Assembly: GCA_021151825.1 (NCBI GenBank) | Contig: JAGKWQ010000005.1 | Coordinates: 124,001-188,000, forward strand | Direction of reading: 5' to 3' | Length of the DNA: 64,000 nucleotides | DNA from: Cellvibrionaceae bacterium | Lineage (GTDB): Bacteria; Pseudomonadota; Gammaproteobacteria; Pseudomonadales; Cellvibrionaceae | Shown: in pieces, positions 34,925-44,586 of the stretch | Numbering within the stretch: position 1 is the first letter of the stretch | Layout: the number at the start of each line of letters is the position of its first letter | Program-made: the position numbers and the translations under genes | Notes under the pieces: generated by a model | The model's input: the letters and a program-made list of their open reading frames with translations, nothing else | Told to the model about the DNA's origin: nothing | Databases searched by the model: none

Positions 34925-37879
34925 TTAGAAGCTGTAACGAACACCCAGGTTGTAACGCGCACCGTATTGGCTGGCAGATTTAAACTGGTTTTCGTAGCGA
35001 GCATACACACGCTGCGATTCGTCGGTAACGTTGATACCTTCAACAAACACGGTCATGCCTTCCACGAATGGCAAGTCATAACTGACAGTCACATCAACCT
35101 GACCATAATCCTCAGTGTAGTAAGGCGTGCTGCCTTCACCAAAACCATTGAGGAACGTATCGCGCCAGTTGTAAGCAATACGTGCTTGCAAACCGTGTAG
35201 ATCGTAGAAACCAACAAGGTTGTAGGAATCACTCAAGCCTGGCAATGCAAACTGGAAGTCAGTTGAGGAATTGTCTACGTCGATATCGCTCGATACAAAA
35301 GTCGCGTTCGCTTGTACACCGAAACCGCTTTCACCGAACATGTGTTGTGCGGCAAATTCCCAACCGTAGAAACGAGCTTGTTCCTGGTTGGCCGGTTGGG
35401 TCATATTGAACTTCGCCAATGGATCATTATTGTCCTGCACAACATTACCGGTAGTGCCGGCGTTGGCATTGATACGATTAATCACGTTGGTATCAGTAGG
35501 CGTGATACCTTCAGCGATTAACTGTGCCCTTGCCTGTGCCGCACGCAGACCTTGCGATGGATCACGCAGGTTGCCCACTTCTTTCTCGGTAATAACATCA
35601 ACGATAAAGTCATCCACTTGTTTCAGGAAGAAACCGGCAGACACGTAGCTCGCTTCGTCGTAATACCATTCAGCAGAAAGATCGAAGTTATCCGCCATGA
35701 ATGGTTTCAAATCCGGGTTACCGGCAGTACCGGTACGCTCACCCGGTTTTGGACGCGAGGTCACACTGGTAGTACCAATCATTTTGTTCAGGGTAGGACG
35801 GGTGATGGATTTGCTGTAGCTGAAACGGCCAACCACATCGTCATTTACATCCAGGCTAACATCGATACTGGGCAGGAATACATCGTAATCACCACCCACC
35901 GAGGTGTAAGAGCTTTCCTCATTCAGGATGAGACTCCACTCGGTTTGGTTAATCCATACGATAGACTTCGGATCTTGCTGGAAGCTGTTGGCTTCAATAT
36001 TGGTGCTTTCATAACGCAGACCGGAGGTGATATTGAGCGGCATACCAACCAGGTCACCGACAGAGTTGAACTCCACATACGCGCTGGTGGTTTCTTCGGT
36101 CACCAGGTGATCATTAACCGGATTGCCATTCAAATCGGGACGCATCACACAGGGATTACAGTTAGACGCTCCTGATCCCCATACCCATGGCTCTGGATTT
36201 TTCCACTTGCCGTTTTCCAGTACCTGGACGTTGGTTTCAAAATCCCATGAGTGATAGAAAGGAACGTTGGAACCACCACCGGAGAATGACGGCGTCAAGC
36301 CGTTAAGTTTCTCTTCTTTGAACACTTCATCCGGGAACAGGTTGGCGTTGCCACCGTACCAGCCAGCAGGCAATTGACCGGTACTGTATCCACGCCAGCG
36401 GTTAGCAATCTCGGATTGACCCGCACCAAAATTGATAGAGGTAATACCAGTGTCCGCGTTGGTGTCAAAAGTACCGTCGATCTGGTATTGCTCAACCTCG
36501 GATTTGTTGATGTTCAGGTTGGCTTCACCGAACAGGGAGTCATACGATGCTGCCGTTGGTAAGCCATTCACGATGCCAGGACCGTCTGGTCTAAAGGTAA
36601 CGTGCATATACGGAATATCGGCACCAGCGGTGGCATCGTAGGTTTTTCTATCGATAGAGGCTGCCGCCAAAATCAGGAAGGCGTTGTGGCCACGGCCAAC
36701 CCCACCGTTTTCATTGGTAGATTTGTGGGCATCAAAATTGAAACTCAGGTTATCTGTCGCTTCCCATTTCGCATTGAAACCAAACGATTTGTTTTCAGTT
36801 TCAGAGGTGTTCAGACGGATGTTAGAGGCGAAATCATCACCGGCCGCTGTCAACTTGGTGATAGTGCCATTTTCATCAATCACCACATCGCGCGCATCAC
36901 TGCCTGAATCGTTGTAGTAAATACCAACGCCGGTGTTGATGGCGGTCAGGTCAACTTTTGAGTAGGTGTAATCGAGGGTTGTTTTAAGGGTATCGATTGG
37001 CGCGTATTGCAGTACCAATTGGCCATTGGTTCTTTCGCGGTGGAAATCTTCGATGCCGTAACCAAAGTTTCTTGGGTAGTAAACGTGGCCGGATTTGTCC
37101 GTGCGGTTATCCGTTACATTCACCGTAGCGCCAGCATCTGCTACTGCTTTTTGGAAATTGATGTCGTTGCGCCAGTTAGCGATATCGGCATTTACCGCGC
37201 GATTATCACGCTCCTGATAAGAACCGGAGATAGCGATACCGAAGGTGTCATCGGCAAAAGTGTTACTGAAAATACCTGAAATTTCCGGCGTGATGTCATC
37301 GCCTACTTCGTTAGTAGTATCCATTACCGCCTTGGCACCGATAGAACCTTTCAGGCCCGGGTTGTCCAGCGGACGGGCAGTTTTGATGTTAACCAATGCA
37401 CCGATACCACCGCTTGCGCGGGTAGCGCCGAAGGTTTTGTACACTTCTACGCCGCTAACGGTTTCAGCCGCCAGGTCGGAGAACTCAAAGCTACGGCTGG
37501 AACCATTGGTTGGCATTTGACGGCCATTGAGGGTTACCAAGTTGAAATCGGACCCGAAACCACGCACGGTAATCTTGCTACCTTCGTTGTTTTGGCGATC
37601 AATCGATACACCGGAAATACGCTGTAAGGATTCTGCCAGGTTGGTATCGGGGAATTTACCGATATCTTCTGCCGAAATGGCTTCAACTACCCCTTTCGCG
37701 TCGCGCTTGATATCCATGGCGCGCTGCATACTCGCTTTAATACCGGTGATGACAACTTCTTCCACATCGTCCTGTGCCAGCGCAAAACTGCTGGCACCGA
37801 GCATGGCAGAAGTCACTGCGGTGGCAATGAGCTTTTTTCTGAAGCTGGTTGATTGCTTATTGGTTAGTGTCTTACTCAT
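34925..37879 (-). CDS. TonB-dependent receptor (Xanth/Caul type), TBDR-2
   Basis: About 984 residues. The ATG at 37879 has a GGAG ribosome site; an in-frame ATG four codons earlier overlaps that site and is less likely. The signal peptide ends at FALAQ (about 36). The TonB box DDVEEVVITG is followed by a TIGR01782 plug (DIGKFPDTNLAESLQRISGVSIDRQNNEG; KITVRGFGSDFNLVTLNGRQMP), then a large beta-barrel finishing NLGVRYSF with terminal Phe. It is expected to bring in an oligosaccharide or another large solute using TonB-ExbBD. Copy B of the shared upstream element lies 132 bp before the start. Neighbouring halogenase, SapC and cupin genes form the recurrent cassette. Confidence 0.94.
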   Translation of the reverse strand: MSKTLTNKQSTSFRKKLIATAVTSAMLGASSFALAQDDVEEVVITGIKASMQRAMDIKRDAKGVVEAISAEDIGKFPDTNLAESLQRISGVSIDRQNNEGSKITVRGFGSDFNLVTLNGRQMPTNGSSRSFEFSDLAAETVSGVEVYKTFGATRASGGIGALVNIKTARPLDNPGLKGSIGAKAVMDTTNEVGDDITPEISGIFSNTFADDTFGIAISGSYQERDNRAVNADIANWRNDINFQKAVADAGATVNVTDNRTDKSGHVYYPRNFGYGIEDFHRERTNGQLVLQYAPIDTLKTTLDYTYSKVDLTAINTGVGIYYNDSGSDARDVVIDENGTITKLTAAGDDFASNIRLNTSETENKSFGFNAKWEATDNLSFNFDAHKSTNENGGVGRGHNAFLILAAASIDRKTYDATAGADIPYMHVTFRPDGPGIVNGLPTAASYDSLFGEANLNINKSEVEQYQIDGTFDTNADTGITSINFGAGQSEIANRWRGYSTGQLPAGWYGGNANLFPDEVFKEEKLNGLTPSFSGGGSNVPFYHSWDFETNVQVLENGKWKNPEPWVWGSGASNCNPCVMRPDLNGNPVNDHLVTEETTSAYVEFNSVGDLVGMPLNITSGLRYESTNIEANSFQQDPKSIVWINQTEWSLILNEESSYTSVGGDYDVFLPSIDVSLDVNDDVVGRFSYSKSITRPTLNKMIGTTSVTSRPKPGERTGTAGNPDLKPFMADNFDLSAEWYYDEASYVSAGFFLKQVDDFIVDVITEKEVGNLRDPSQGLRAAQARAQLIAEGITPTDTNVINRINANAGTTGNVVQDNNDPLAKFNMTQPANQEQARFYGWEFAAQHMFGESGFGVQANATFVSSDIDVDNSSTDFQFALPGLSDSYNLVGFYDLHGLQARIAYNWRDTFLNGFGEGSTPYYTEDYGQVDVTVSYDLPFVEGMTVFVEGINVTDESQRVYARYENQFKSASQYGARYNLGVRYSF

Positions 37880-38167
37880 GGAGTTCTCCATTTATTTATT
37901 GGTATGGATTTATTCTGGCCCGCTGTATTGAGCGGTTTCTCTCGTTGGTCACCCTCTTGTCGGGCCATGACCGCTTTCTAGCGAATTGATAATCACAGTT
38001 GGCGTACGAAGTGTCGTCCCACCTTGAAAATTTACTCGAACCTGAGGCATATCACTTTTTACATGTGCCGGTGGGAATCCATAAAAACCATAAAAATCAA
38101 ATACTTAAATAGCATAAAAACCTCTATTTGCAGTGTGTGATTTCTACCCACCCACAAAAGTGGTACT
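37880..38167. other. Intergenic region upstream of TBDR-2
   Basis: About 290 bp without a gene. It carries copy B of the shared element (38011-38059) and an AT-rich stretch. The terminator of the GH81 gene follows on the right. Confidence 0.6.
38011..38059 (-). promoter_or_regulatory. Shared GTGGGACGAC upstream element (copy B, before TBDR-2)
   Basis: On the minus strand GTGGGACGAC (38013-38022) is preceded 15 nt upstream by GCCTCAGGTTC and further upstream by AAAAAGTGA. This is the same order and near-identical spacing as copy A. It lies 132 bp before the TBDR-2 start codon. Confidence 0.6.
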
Positions 38168-38206
38168 AAAAAAAAGCCCCTGGCAGAACGGGTTCTGCCA
38201 GGGGCT
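38168..38206 (-). terminator. Strong rho-independent terminator of the GH81 gene
   Basis: A 15-bp perfect stem starting AGCCCCTGGC with a very short loop, followed by T8 on the minus strand. Confidence 0.93.
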
Positions 38207-38239
38207 GAAAAACATCCCACTAATTGTGGGATAACAAAC

Positions 38240-41200
38240 TTATAGACGGGTAATACGGAACCAGTTGAAGTTCCAGCCAGCTTGTTGGGCAAACACACCG
38301 AAGCTGTGAGTGCCCGCATTGAGGGTTACGGTGTGGCTTACGGTGGTCCAGTTTTGCCAGCCGCCGGTGGCGGGAATGGTTACATTGCCCAATTGGATCG
38401 CACCCGCATTCAAGTCCGCCGAGAGCAGCGAACCCGATGGGCTGGCAACGCGGTATTCAATGCGATAGCTGCCAGTTGCCGGGATGGTGATGTTGGCGTA
38501 AGCCATCCAGTCACCGGTATCGATATAAGCCACATTCTGGCCACCGTTGGTATCGGTAGTGGCTTCGGTCTGCACGCCACTCATCGCTGTAAAGGCTTCC
38601 GCTTGCACCAATTGAGTAAAGGCAGGAGTAGAACTACTGGATGCCACACTGCTTACCGGAGTACTGGAAGTACCGCCGGAGCAGCAACCGAACTGTACCC
38701 ACGCAGTGTCAATCGCACCGGCCCCCTGGGCGATAGTGTAGAAGTAACGCACGGTCGCACCCGCTGGAATGCTGCTCACGGTGTAGGTATTGGAGTTATC
38801 GGCATTGTGGGTCATGCGGATATTTTGTTGTGCGCCACCATTGATGGTGTAGTGAATATCCGCCCAGGCCGCGGCATTAACATGGAAGCGCACGCTGGTG
38901 CTGGTCAATACGGTGTGACCGTAAGGAGTCGCAACTGCGGAGCTAGCTACCGAAGAGTTCACGGCAGACGATGGAGCCGACGATGCCACGCTGCCTGGAG
39001 TAGAGCTGGCAACCGAGCTGCTGGTGCCACTACAACCTGCACCGCTCGATACTACTGACTGACCAGTTCGCTTCAACGCATAGCCTTTTGCAGGAACGGA
39101 GAAGCTGGTGCCGTCAGAGTAAGCTACGTTGATCGCCGCACAGCTAAAGTTGTAGGCGATATAAGTCAACACGCCGTTCTTATTGAACGCTACTGCCGCA
39201 GGATGATTCGCCGTGAGGGAACCAGTTCCTGTCGCCAGATGACCCAATTGCTTCAGCGTATAAACCCAGTGATAGGTGTGTGCTTTAGTCTCGCCTTCTT
39301 CCGGAATCAGATTGTTCAAACCGTACGCCAGCATATCGTCCACGGCGGCCTGGCCATTGGTCATGGACCAGATATTCCACCATACATCACGCCATTGGCC
39401 GTTCGGCAAGCCGGAAGGCTTACCGTTTGAGGACTCACTCAAACCCAATGCGACGTAATTGTTCAGGTAATCCGCGTGTTGACCGATGTGCAGAACCAAT
39501 GGACTCAGCGGCAAACCCTGAATACCGAGGATGTGTGCATACGCACCGGAGAACCAGGTAGAGAACACGTGGCCATTGCCCCAGATAATGGAGGTCGTTG
39601 GCTTGGTATAGGTAGAGGAGAAGTTGTCGTAATCGCCACCCAGGCCTTTGAAGCGGTCGATGTTGTTCCAGTATTCCCAGTAAGTCGCGGTTGATGATGC
39701 ATGCAGGTACATGCCGCGGTTAACCAGATCATTGTTGCCAGTGATCATGCCGTACAGAACGATCGCACCGTAAGCATTCGCTGCTTCGGAAGTGGATTCG
39801 TTGTTGTTGCCCAGCGCGAAGTTGGCGTGGCCTGATGCCCAGGAGAAACCGTAAGCCGGATCAAAGTTACGCAGGTACGGGAATTGGCTGTCATTGCGGC
39901 CAGCAGCGTAATCGCGGATCAGCAATTCCACCATGGGACCGTACTGGGTTGATCCACACCAGGCAGCATCGACACGGCACACTTCAGCAGCAGCGCGCAC
40001 AAAATAACCGTAGTGGAAGTGGTGATCGTTCAATTGTTGCTGGGCACCGAAGGATTCATCAAAGCCGAGCAAGGTGTTCCAGTTATTGTCGTACACGAAG
40101 TATTTGGTGGTATCCAATGCACCGGTGGTGTTAGCGCGGAACCAGTCCTGTAACTCGGCTTTCAGCCAGGCGATCATCTGGTTAGCTTCGGTGGTCATGC
40201 CGATAGAACGGGCAATCGCCGCCAGCTCTGCCACTTTGCCGTAGTTTTTACCGGCCCAGTAGGTGTCACCTGCAGTGTTCCACTTGGCAGTGCCCTGATT
40301 AACAAACTCGGTCACCAGCGCGCGCAATTGGGTCGCGTTGTAGTCGCCAATATTCTCCGGGAAGTAAGGCAGTACACCAACATAAGGGATGGTGTAGCTG
40401 TAGCTGCTGGTGGTCGCAAACTTGGTCACACCGCGCGCCGAACGCACTTTGTAACTGGTCACGCCCTGGGTGGAATTCTTCCAGTGCAATGGCAGCAAAC
40501 CCGCCATAGTTGTCACGTTTGCACCATTGAATTGGTACTGGTGGGTGATGGTGACTTTGTTGGTGGCGCGATCCACGCTGTAGTTGATGTTCACTTTGTC
40601 CACTTGCTGGGTCGCATACTGGGCAAAGGCAGTGATCATCGCAGTAGATGGGGTACCAGTCAGCTGCGGCAGCCAGGTCACCGTCATACGCTTGGTGCCG
40701 TTGGCTACGCCGATGCTGTTGGTGTTAACACCACTGAAGGTAGTGGCATCGTGGCCGGTGATGAGGAACGCATTGCGGTTACCCGCTACTTCCGTCCAGA
40801 CCCCCAGGTTGTTACCACTTTGATAGAAAATTCCTTTTTCACCGCCGTCTGCTGACTTGGTGCGTACGACAAGGTTTCCCTGCAATGCGGTGAAATAAAC
40901 ATAGGGCGAACCGTGCACAAAGGTCGCCTCCATTACCGCGGTGGAGCCACTTTTCCACTGCACGGTAACCGAGCCATCGCTGTAATCTTTCAGGAAGGCG
41001 TCGAGATTTGAATAAGCAGAGTTACCGATAGCGATACCGTCAAACACTTCGCTGAACGGATCGGGAATCGCATAAATAGTGTCATTAGTGCCAGTACGCA
41101 GGCCGCCCGGAATACCTAACAAGCGCACGCCGCGCTCGGTGATGCGCGCCGTAATTGGATCGGGAGTGATGTAACCTGCATCGGTGCTCACACCCACTTT

Positions 41201-41503
41201 CATCTCACCCATAAACGGGATCGAACCCCACCAGCGGTGCGTCATGGTTGGCTTGGTATTGGCTGGCGAAACTTCTTGCGGGTAAATCGGAGTAGGTGCG
41301 CCAATCGGGTTACAACTGCTAACACCCGGCTTTACTACGCCGGCGTTATGGATCCAGTTACCGTAATCCACAGTACATTTCCAGCCAGCGGTATTGATGG
41401 TATCGCTGATATTACCGGCACCATAGTTGATGATTGCCGCCTGACCCGCATGGGCAAAACCCAATGCACCCAGCAACAACAGGACTCTGTTGAATCTTTT
41501 CAT
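38240..41503 (-). CDS. GH81 endo-beta-1,3-glucanase with CBM56 and CBM6 modules
   Basis: A 1087-residue secreted enzyme with a signal peptide (about 1-22, ending AQA). The GH81 domain spans about 25-800. Its signatures are NDHHFHYGY (492-500, with the catalytic acid Asp493) and NNNESTSEAAN (566-576, with the proposed catalytic base Glu569 and Glu573). A Ser-rich linker (about 810-855) leads to a CBM56-like beta-1,3-glucan-binding module (about 858-945; VRFHVNAAAWADIHYTINGG). A second Ser linker leads to a C-terminal CBM6 (about 960-1087; QAEAF, GDWMAYANI, NFNWFRI). GH81 enzymes invert internal beta-1,3 bonds of insoluble glucans such as curdlan, pachyman or fungal wall glucan. Copy D of the shared upstream element lies 186 bp before the start. 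Confidence 0.94.
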   Translation of the reverse strand: MKRFNRVLLLLGALGFAHAGQAAIINYGAGNISDTINTAGWKCTVDYGNWIHNAGVVKPGVSSCNPIGAPTPIYPQEVSPANTKPTMTHRWWGSIPFMGEMKVGVSTDAGYITPDPITARITERGVRLLGIPGGLRTGTNDTIYAIPDPFSEVFDGIAIGNSAYSNLDAFLKDYSDGSVTVQWKSGSTAVMEATFVHGSPYVYFTALQGNLVVRTKSADGGEKGIFYQSGNNLGVWTEVAGNRNAFLITGHDATTFSGVNTNSIGVANGTKRMTVTWLPQLTGTPSTAMITAFAQYATQQVDKVNINYSVDRATNKVTITHQYQFNGANVTTMAGLLPLHWKNSTQGVTSYKVRSARGVTKFATTSSYSYTIPYVGVLPYFPENIGDYNATQLRALVTEFVNQGTAKWNTAGDTYWAGKNYGKVAELAAIARSIGMTTEANQMIAWLKAELQDWFRANTTGALDTTKYFVYDNNWNTLLGFDESFGAQQQLNDHHFHYGYFVRAAAEVCRVDAAWCGSTQYGPMVELLIRDYAAGRNDSQFPYLRNFDPAYGFSWASGHANFALGNNNESTSEAANAYGAIVLYGMITGNNDLVNRGMYLHASSTATYWEYWNNIDRFKGLGGDYDNFSSTYTKPTTSIIWGNGHVFSTWFSGAYAHILGIQGLPLSPLVLHIGQHADYLNNYVALGLSESSNGKPSGLPNGQWRDVWWNIWSMTNGQAAVDDMLAYGLNNLIPEEGETKAHTYHWVYTLKQLGHLATGTGSLTANHPAAVAFNKNGVLTYIAYNFSCAAINVAYSDGTSFSVPAKGYALKRTGQSVVSSGAGCSGTSSSVASSTPGSVASSAPSSAVNSSVASSAVATPYGHTVLTSTSVRFHVNAAAWADIHYTINGGAQQNIRMTHNADNSNTYTVSSIPAGATVRYFYTIAQGAGAIDTAWVQFGCCSGGTSSTPVSSVASSSSTPAFTQLVQAEAFTAMSGVQTEATTDTNGGQNVAYIDTGDWMAYANITIPATGSYRIEYRVASPSGSLLSADLNAGAIQLGNVTIPATGGWQNWTTVSHTVTLNAGTHSFGVFAQQAGWNFNWFRITRL

Positions 41504-41824
41504 GATAGGGACCTAGATAAATGTTGTTATTGATTATTGGAACCAGGAGATTCACGGTATCAGGCTGGCATTTATTGTTATTCTGTCCCTGGCACTGCCT
41601 GTGCCGGATTTAACGCCGCGTTGCTCCGCGAAGGCCGCCCGTAAAGGGGAACCCCAGTTACACCAGTGTCTGCCAGTCGTGCAACCGCGTCGTCCCATAT
41701 TGGGTTCTCACCCTAAGGTGGGCGCCGTCTCACTTTACCTTTATGCAAAGAGGGAAAGCGGAACTGAAAGTCGTCCGCAGGCTGCTATAGTTTTTAAATC
41801 CACATAGCAGCCGGAAAACCGACC
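41504..41824. other. Divergent intergenic region between GH81 and TBDR-3
   Basis: About 320 bp without a gene. It holds copy D of the shared element, directed toward GH81, and the leader of TBDR-3. It is GC-richer than the other intergenic stretches. Confidence 0.6.
41689..41733 (-). promoter_or_regulatory. Shared GTGGGACGAC upstream element (copy D, before GH81)
   Basis: On the minus strand ATGGGACGAC (41689-41698) lies 186 bp before the GH81 start. A GTGAGAC block lies about 35 nt upstream, matching the distance of GTGA from the core in copies A and B. The middle GTTC block is not conserved. Confidence 0.45.
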
Positions 41825-44578
41825 ATGCGATTCAGCCGTTACGGGCAAAATTCCACTCACTATAGCCCCCGATCCATACGCTGCCTGTCCCATAGCATGT
41901 GGCTGATGTTAGCGACGGCCGGCGCTCCTGCCGTGCTCGCGGCTGATGCCCTGGATCAGCTACTGGACATGGATTTGGGCCAATTGATGAACGCCCGCAT
42001 TACCGGCAGCCATATACAACAAACAACCCCCCTTGCCACTGGCCCTATTACCGTAATAGACCGGACCAGTATCATCCGCTACGGCGCGACCTCAATTGAA
42101 CAACTATTGCAACAACTGCCTATTTCAGCGGGTTATGCCGGCAACCAGAGCAATGCCTACTGGGGAGTGAATGGCAACGCCAGCACCCATGTAAACCTGC
42201 GCGGATTGGGTATTAACCGCACTCTGGTACTGCTTGATGGCCACCGCCTGGCCAATGGTGGCACCGGAGCCAACGCGGCCGTAGATCTCAACGCTATTCC
42301 CCTGGCACTGGTAGAACGTATCGAAATTTTCCGCGATGGGGCCTCTGCCATTTACGGGGCAGATGCCGTAGCTGGCGTGGTGAATATCATCACCCGCCAG
42401 GGATTGAAAGGCAGCGAAGCCAGCCTTAACTATGGCCAGACCAGCAAAAATGATGGCGAAGAACAAGCAGCTCAATTCAGCTGGGGTACCAAAGGCGAAC
42501 AGGGTTCACTGCTAGTGAACTTCAGCCATTTCACCAGTGACCCGATCAATATGGCTGACCGCGCGCCCTGCGGGCTGGGCGAAGTTGCCGGTGAGCTTAT
42601 CTGCGTAGACAGTGCCAATACTATCGGTGGGCGTGCCCGCCTTGCCGATGGCCAGCGCATCAACTTCAACCAGATTGCCGGTGGTAATGGCGACTTTTAT
42701 GAACCCTATTCCGCCAGTAAACATAATTTCAATGCCAACCACTACCTGAATGCGGTAAATCCCATTGAACGCACCAGCCTGAGCGGCAAAGGCGAATGGC
42801 AGTTCGACGAACAATTGCGCCTGTTTTCTACCTGGATTTACACCCGGCGCGAATCCGAACAATTGGCGTCCCCCGGAACCCTTGGGCTGAATCGCCCAAT
42901 CAATATTGCCGCCGACCATCCCACCAATCCCACCGGCCAGAACCTGGTATTGGAACGCCGGCGCTTACTGGAAGCTGGCAGCCGCAGCCTTTATCAGAAC
43001 ATCGATTATGTGCAGGGATTAATTGGGCTAGATGGGCAAATGGAATCCGGCTGGCGCTGGCAATCCAGCATCAACTGGAGTCGTAATACCGGTGTTGATG
43101 GTTTGACCAACGTTGCCAACCTGGACCATGTAGACGCCACGCTGGACCGGACACATTGTAGCGATAGCCCGGGCGCCGCCATTCCCTGTGCAGATTATCT
43201 GGGCTACGGCGATGTCACCCCGGCAGTACTCGATTACCTGATGACCGAAACCCGCGACTATGGCGGCAACCAGATGCTGGGCTTTAGCGGCAGCCTGAAT
43301 GGCGAACTGTTCGATTTACCTGCAGGTCATGTGCAACTGGCTACCGGCGTCGACCTGCGCCGTGAAAAAGCCTGGCGCCATCCCGATCCCCTTACCCGCA
43401 GCGGTGTAGCCAATACCAATCGCCAGGAGCCAGCCGAAGGTTCCTATGAAGCCCGCGAAGCCTTCATCGAAACCAATCTACCCCTCCTTAAAGCGTTAAC
43501 CGGTGTTGAATCGCTCACACTGAACTCTGCCCTGCGCTATTCCGACTACGACCTGTTTGGCAATACCACCAACCACAAATTGGGGCTCAATTGGCAAATC
43601 ACCCCCAGCCTGCAAATACGCACTACTCATGCCAGTGCATTCCGCACGCCGAATATTCCCGAGTTATTTGCCGGCGAACAAAAGCTGAACCTTATCACTA
43701 GCGACCCTTGCAGCAACTGGAACAAGCTGCCCGCCAGTTCTCCGGTCTATCAAAATTGCCAGGCGGCCGGAGTTCCTGCGGGTTACCAGCAATTGGTCAG
43801 CAGTGTGCTTTCTACGTTGGGCGGCAATCGCAACCTCAAGCCGGAAGAGGCCACTACCCGTACCCTGGGACTCAGTTGGATGCCAGAGTTTGCCCCGCTT
43901 GAAGTCACACTTGAGTACTACAAAATCCATATCGATAAAGCCATAGTGGCAATTGATGGCAGCTCACGGCTTGCCGCTTGCTATAACTCCAGCAACAACT
44001 CCCATCCCTTTTGCTCAAGCAGTAACTTCACCCGCAATCCACTCTCTGGCGACATCAATTTCCTGTCCACCCAATGGGTTAATGCCGCCGAAGAGGAGCA
44101 GGCAGGCATAGACCTGGGATTGAATAGCAAATTTGACTGGAACGAGTGGAAAGTCGGGCTGGATTGGCAAACCAGTTACCTGCATTACTATCAGGTAGAG
44201 CCCTATTTGGGCGCTGCGCATATCGACTATACCGGCAAGGTGACCAGTGGTCGTGGCAGCTATTTAAAATGGCGTTCGCTCGCGCAAATCAACCTGACCC
44301 GCGACCGCTGGACCGGTAGTTACAGCGCCCGATATCTGGGTAAGGGCGAGGCACTGAATGCAGATCCTGCCAACCTGGGCGCACAGTTGCCGGGCATTAC
44401 CTATCAAAATGCGCAACTGGCCTATCAGGCGAAGGATTACAATCTTGCATTTGGTATCAACAATCTGTTTAACCGTCGTGCTCCTTACGTTATTAACTGG
44501 CTGGACGTAAATACCGATACCATGACTTATGATGTCGCTGGTCGGCGTTGGTATATAGCACTCACTCTTAACTGGTAA
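41825..44578 (+). CDS. TonB-dependent receptor, TBDR-3
   Basis: A 917-residue outer-membrane receptor of the general TonB-receptor plug type, different in subfamily from TBDR-1 and TBDR-2. The signal peptide is long (about 1-40, ending VLAAD). The plug shows ITVIDRTSIIRYGATSIEQLLQQLP, VNLRGLGINRTLVLLDGHR and YGADAVAGVVNIITRQG. The barrel ends LTLNW, with an aromatic C-terminal residue. This group handles sugars, peptides, siderophores or vitamin B12. The next gene begins 8 bp downstream and encodes a periplasmic binding-like protein, so the pair probably works on the same ligand. That ligand cannot be read from the sequence. Confidence 0.92.
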   Translation: MRFSRYGQNSTHYSPRSIRCLSHSMWLMLATAGAPAVLAADALDQLLDMDLGQLMNARITGSHIQQTTPLATGPITVIDRTSIIRYGATSIEQLLQQLPISAGYAGNQSNAYWGVNGNASTHVNLRGLGINRTLVLLDGHRLANGGTGANAAVDLNAIPLALVERIEIFRDGASAIYGADAVAGVVNIITRQGLKGSEASLNYGQTSKNDGEEQAAQFSWGTKGEQGSLLVNFSHFTSDPINMADRAPCGLGEVAGELICVDSANTIGGRARLADGQRINFNQIAGGNGDFYEPYSASKHNFNANHYLNAVNPIERTSLSGKGEWQFDEQLRLFSTWIYTRRESEQLASPGTLGLNRPINIAADHPTNPTGQNLVLERRRLLEAGSRSLYQNIDYVQGLIGLDGQMESGWRWQSSINWSRNTGVDGLTNVANLDHVDATLDRTHCSDSPGAAIPCADYLGYGDVTPAVLDYLMTETRDYGGNQMLGFSGSLNGELFDLPAGHVQLATGVDLRREKAWRHPDPLTRSGVANTNRQEPAEGSYEAREAFIETNLPLLKALTGVESLTLNSALRYSDYDLFGNTTNHKLGLNWQITPSLQIRTTHASAFRTPNIPELFAGEQKLNLITSDPCSNWNKLPASSPVYQNCQAAGVPAGYQQLVSSVLSTLGGNRNLKPEEATTRTLGLSWMPEFAPLEVTLEYYKIHIDKAIVAIDGSSRLAACYNSSNNSHPFCSSSNFTRNPLSGDINFLSTQWVNAAEEEQAGIDLGLNSKFDWNEWKVGLDWQTSYLHYYQVEPYLGAAHIDYTGKVTSGRGSYLKWRSLAQINLTRDRWTGSYSARYLGKGEALNADPANLGAQLPGITYQNAQLAYQAKDYNLAFGINNLFNRRAPYVINWLDVNTDTMTYDVAGRRWYIALTLNW

Positions 44579-44586
44579 CACCACGG

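Noticed and set aside
35552..36175. An open frame on the plus strand inside TBDR-2
   Set aside because: It is antisense to a clearly conserved TonB receptor barrel and resembles nothing known.
38282..39058. An open frame on the plus strand inside the GH81 gene
   Set aside because: It lies opposite the CBM56/CBM6 and linker part of GH81, has low-complexity composition and no translation start signal.
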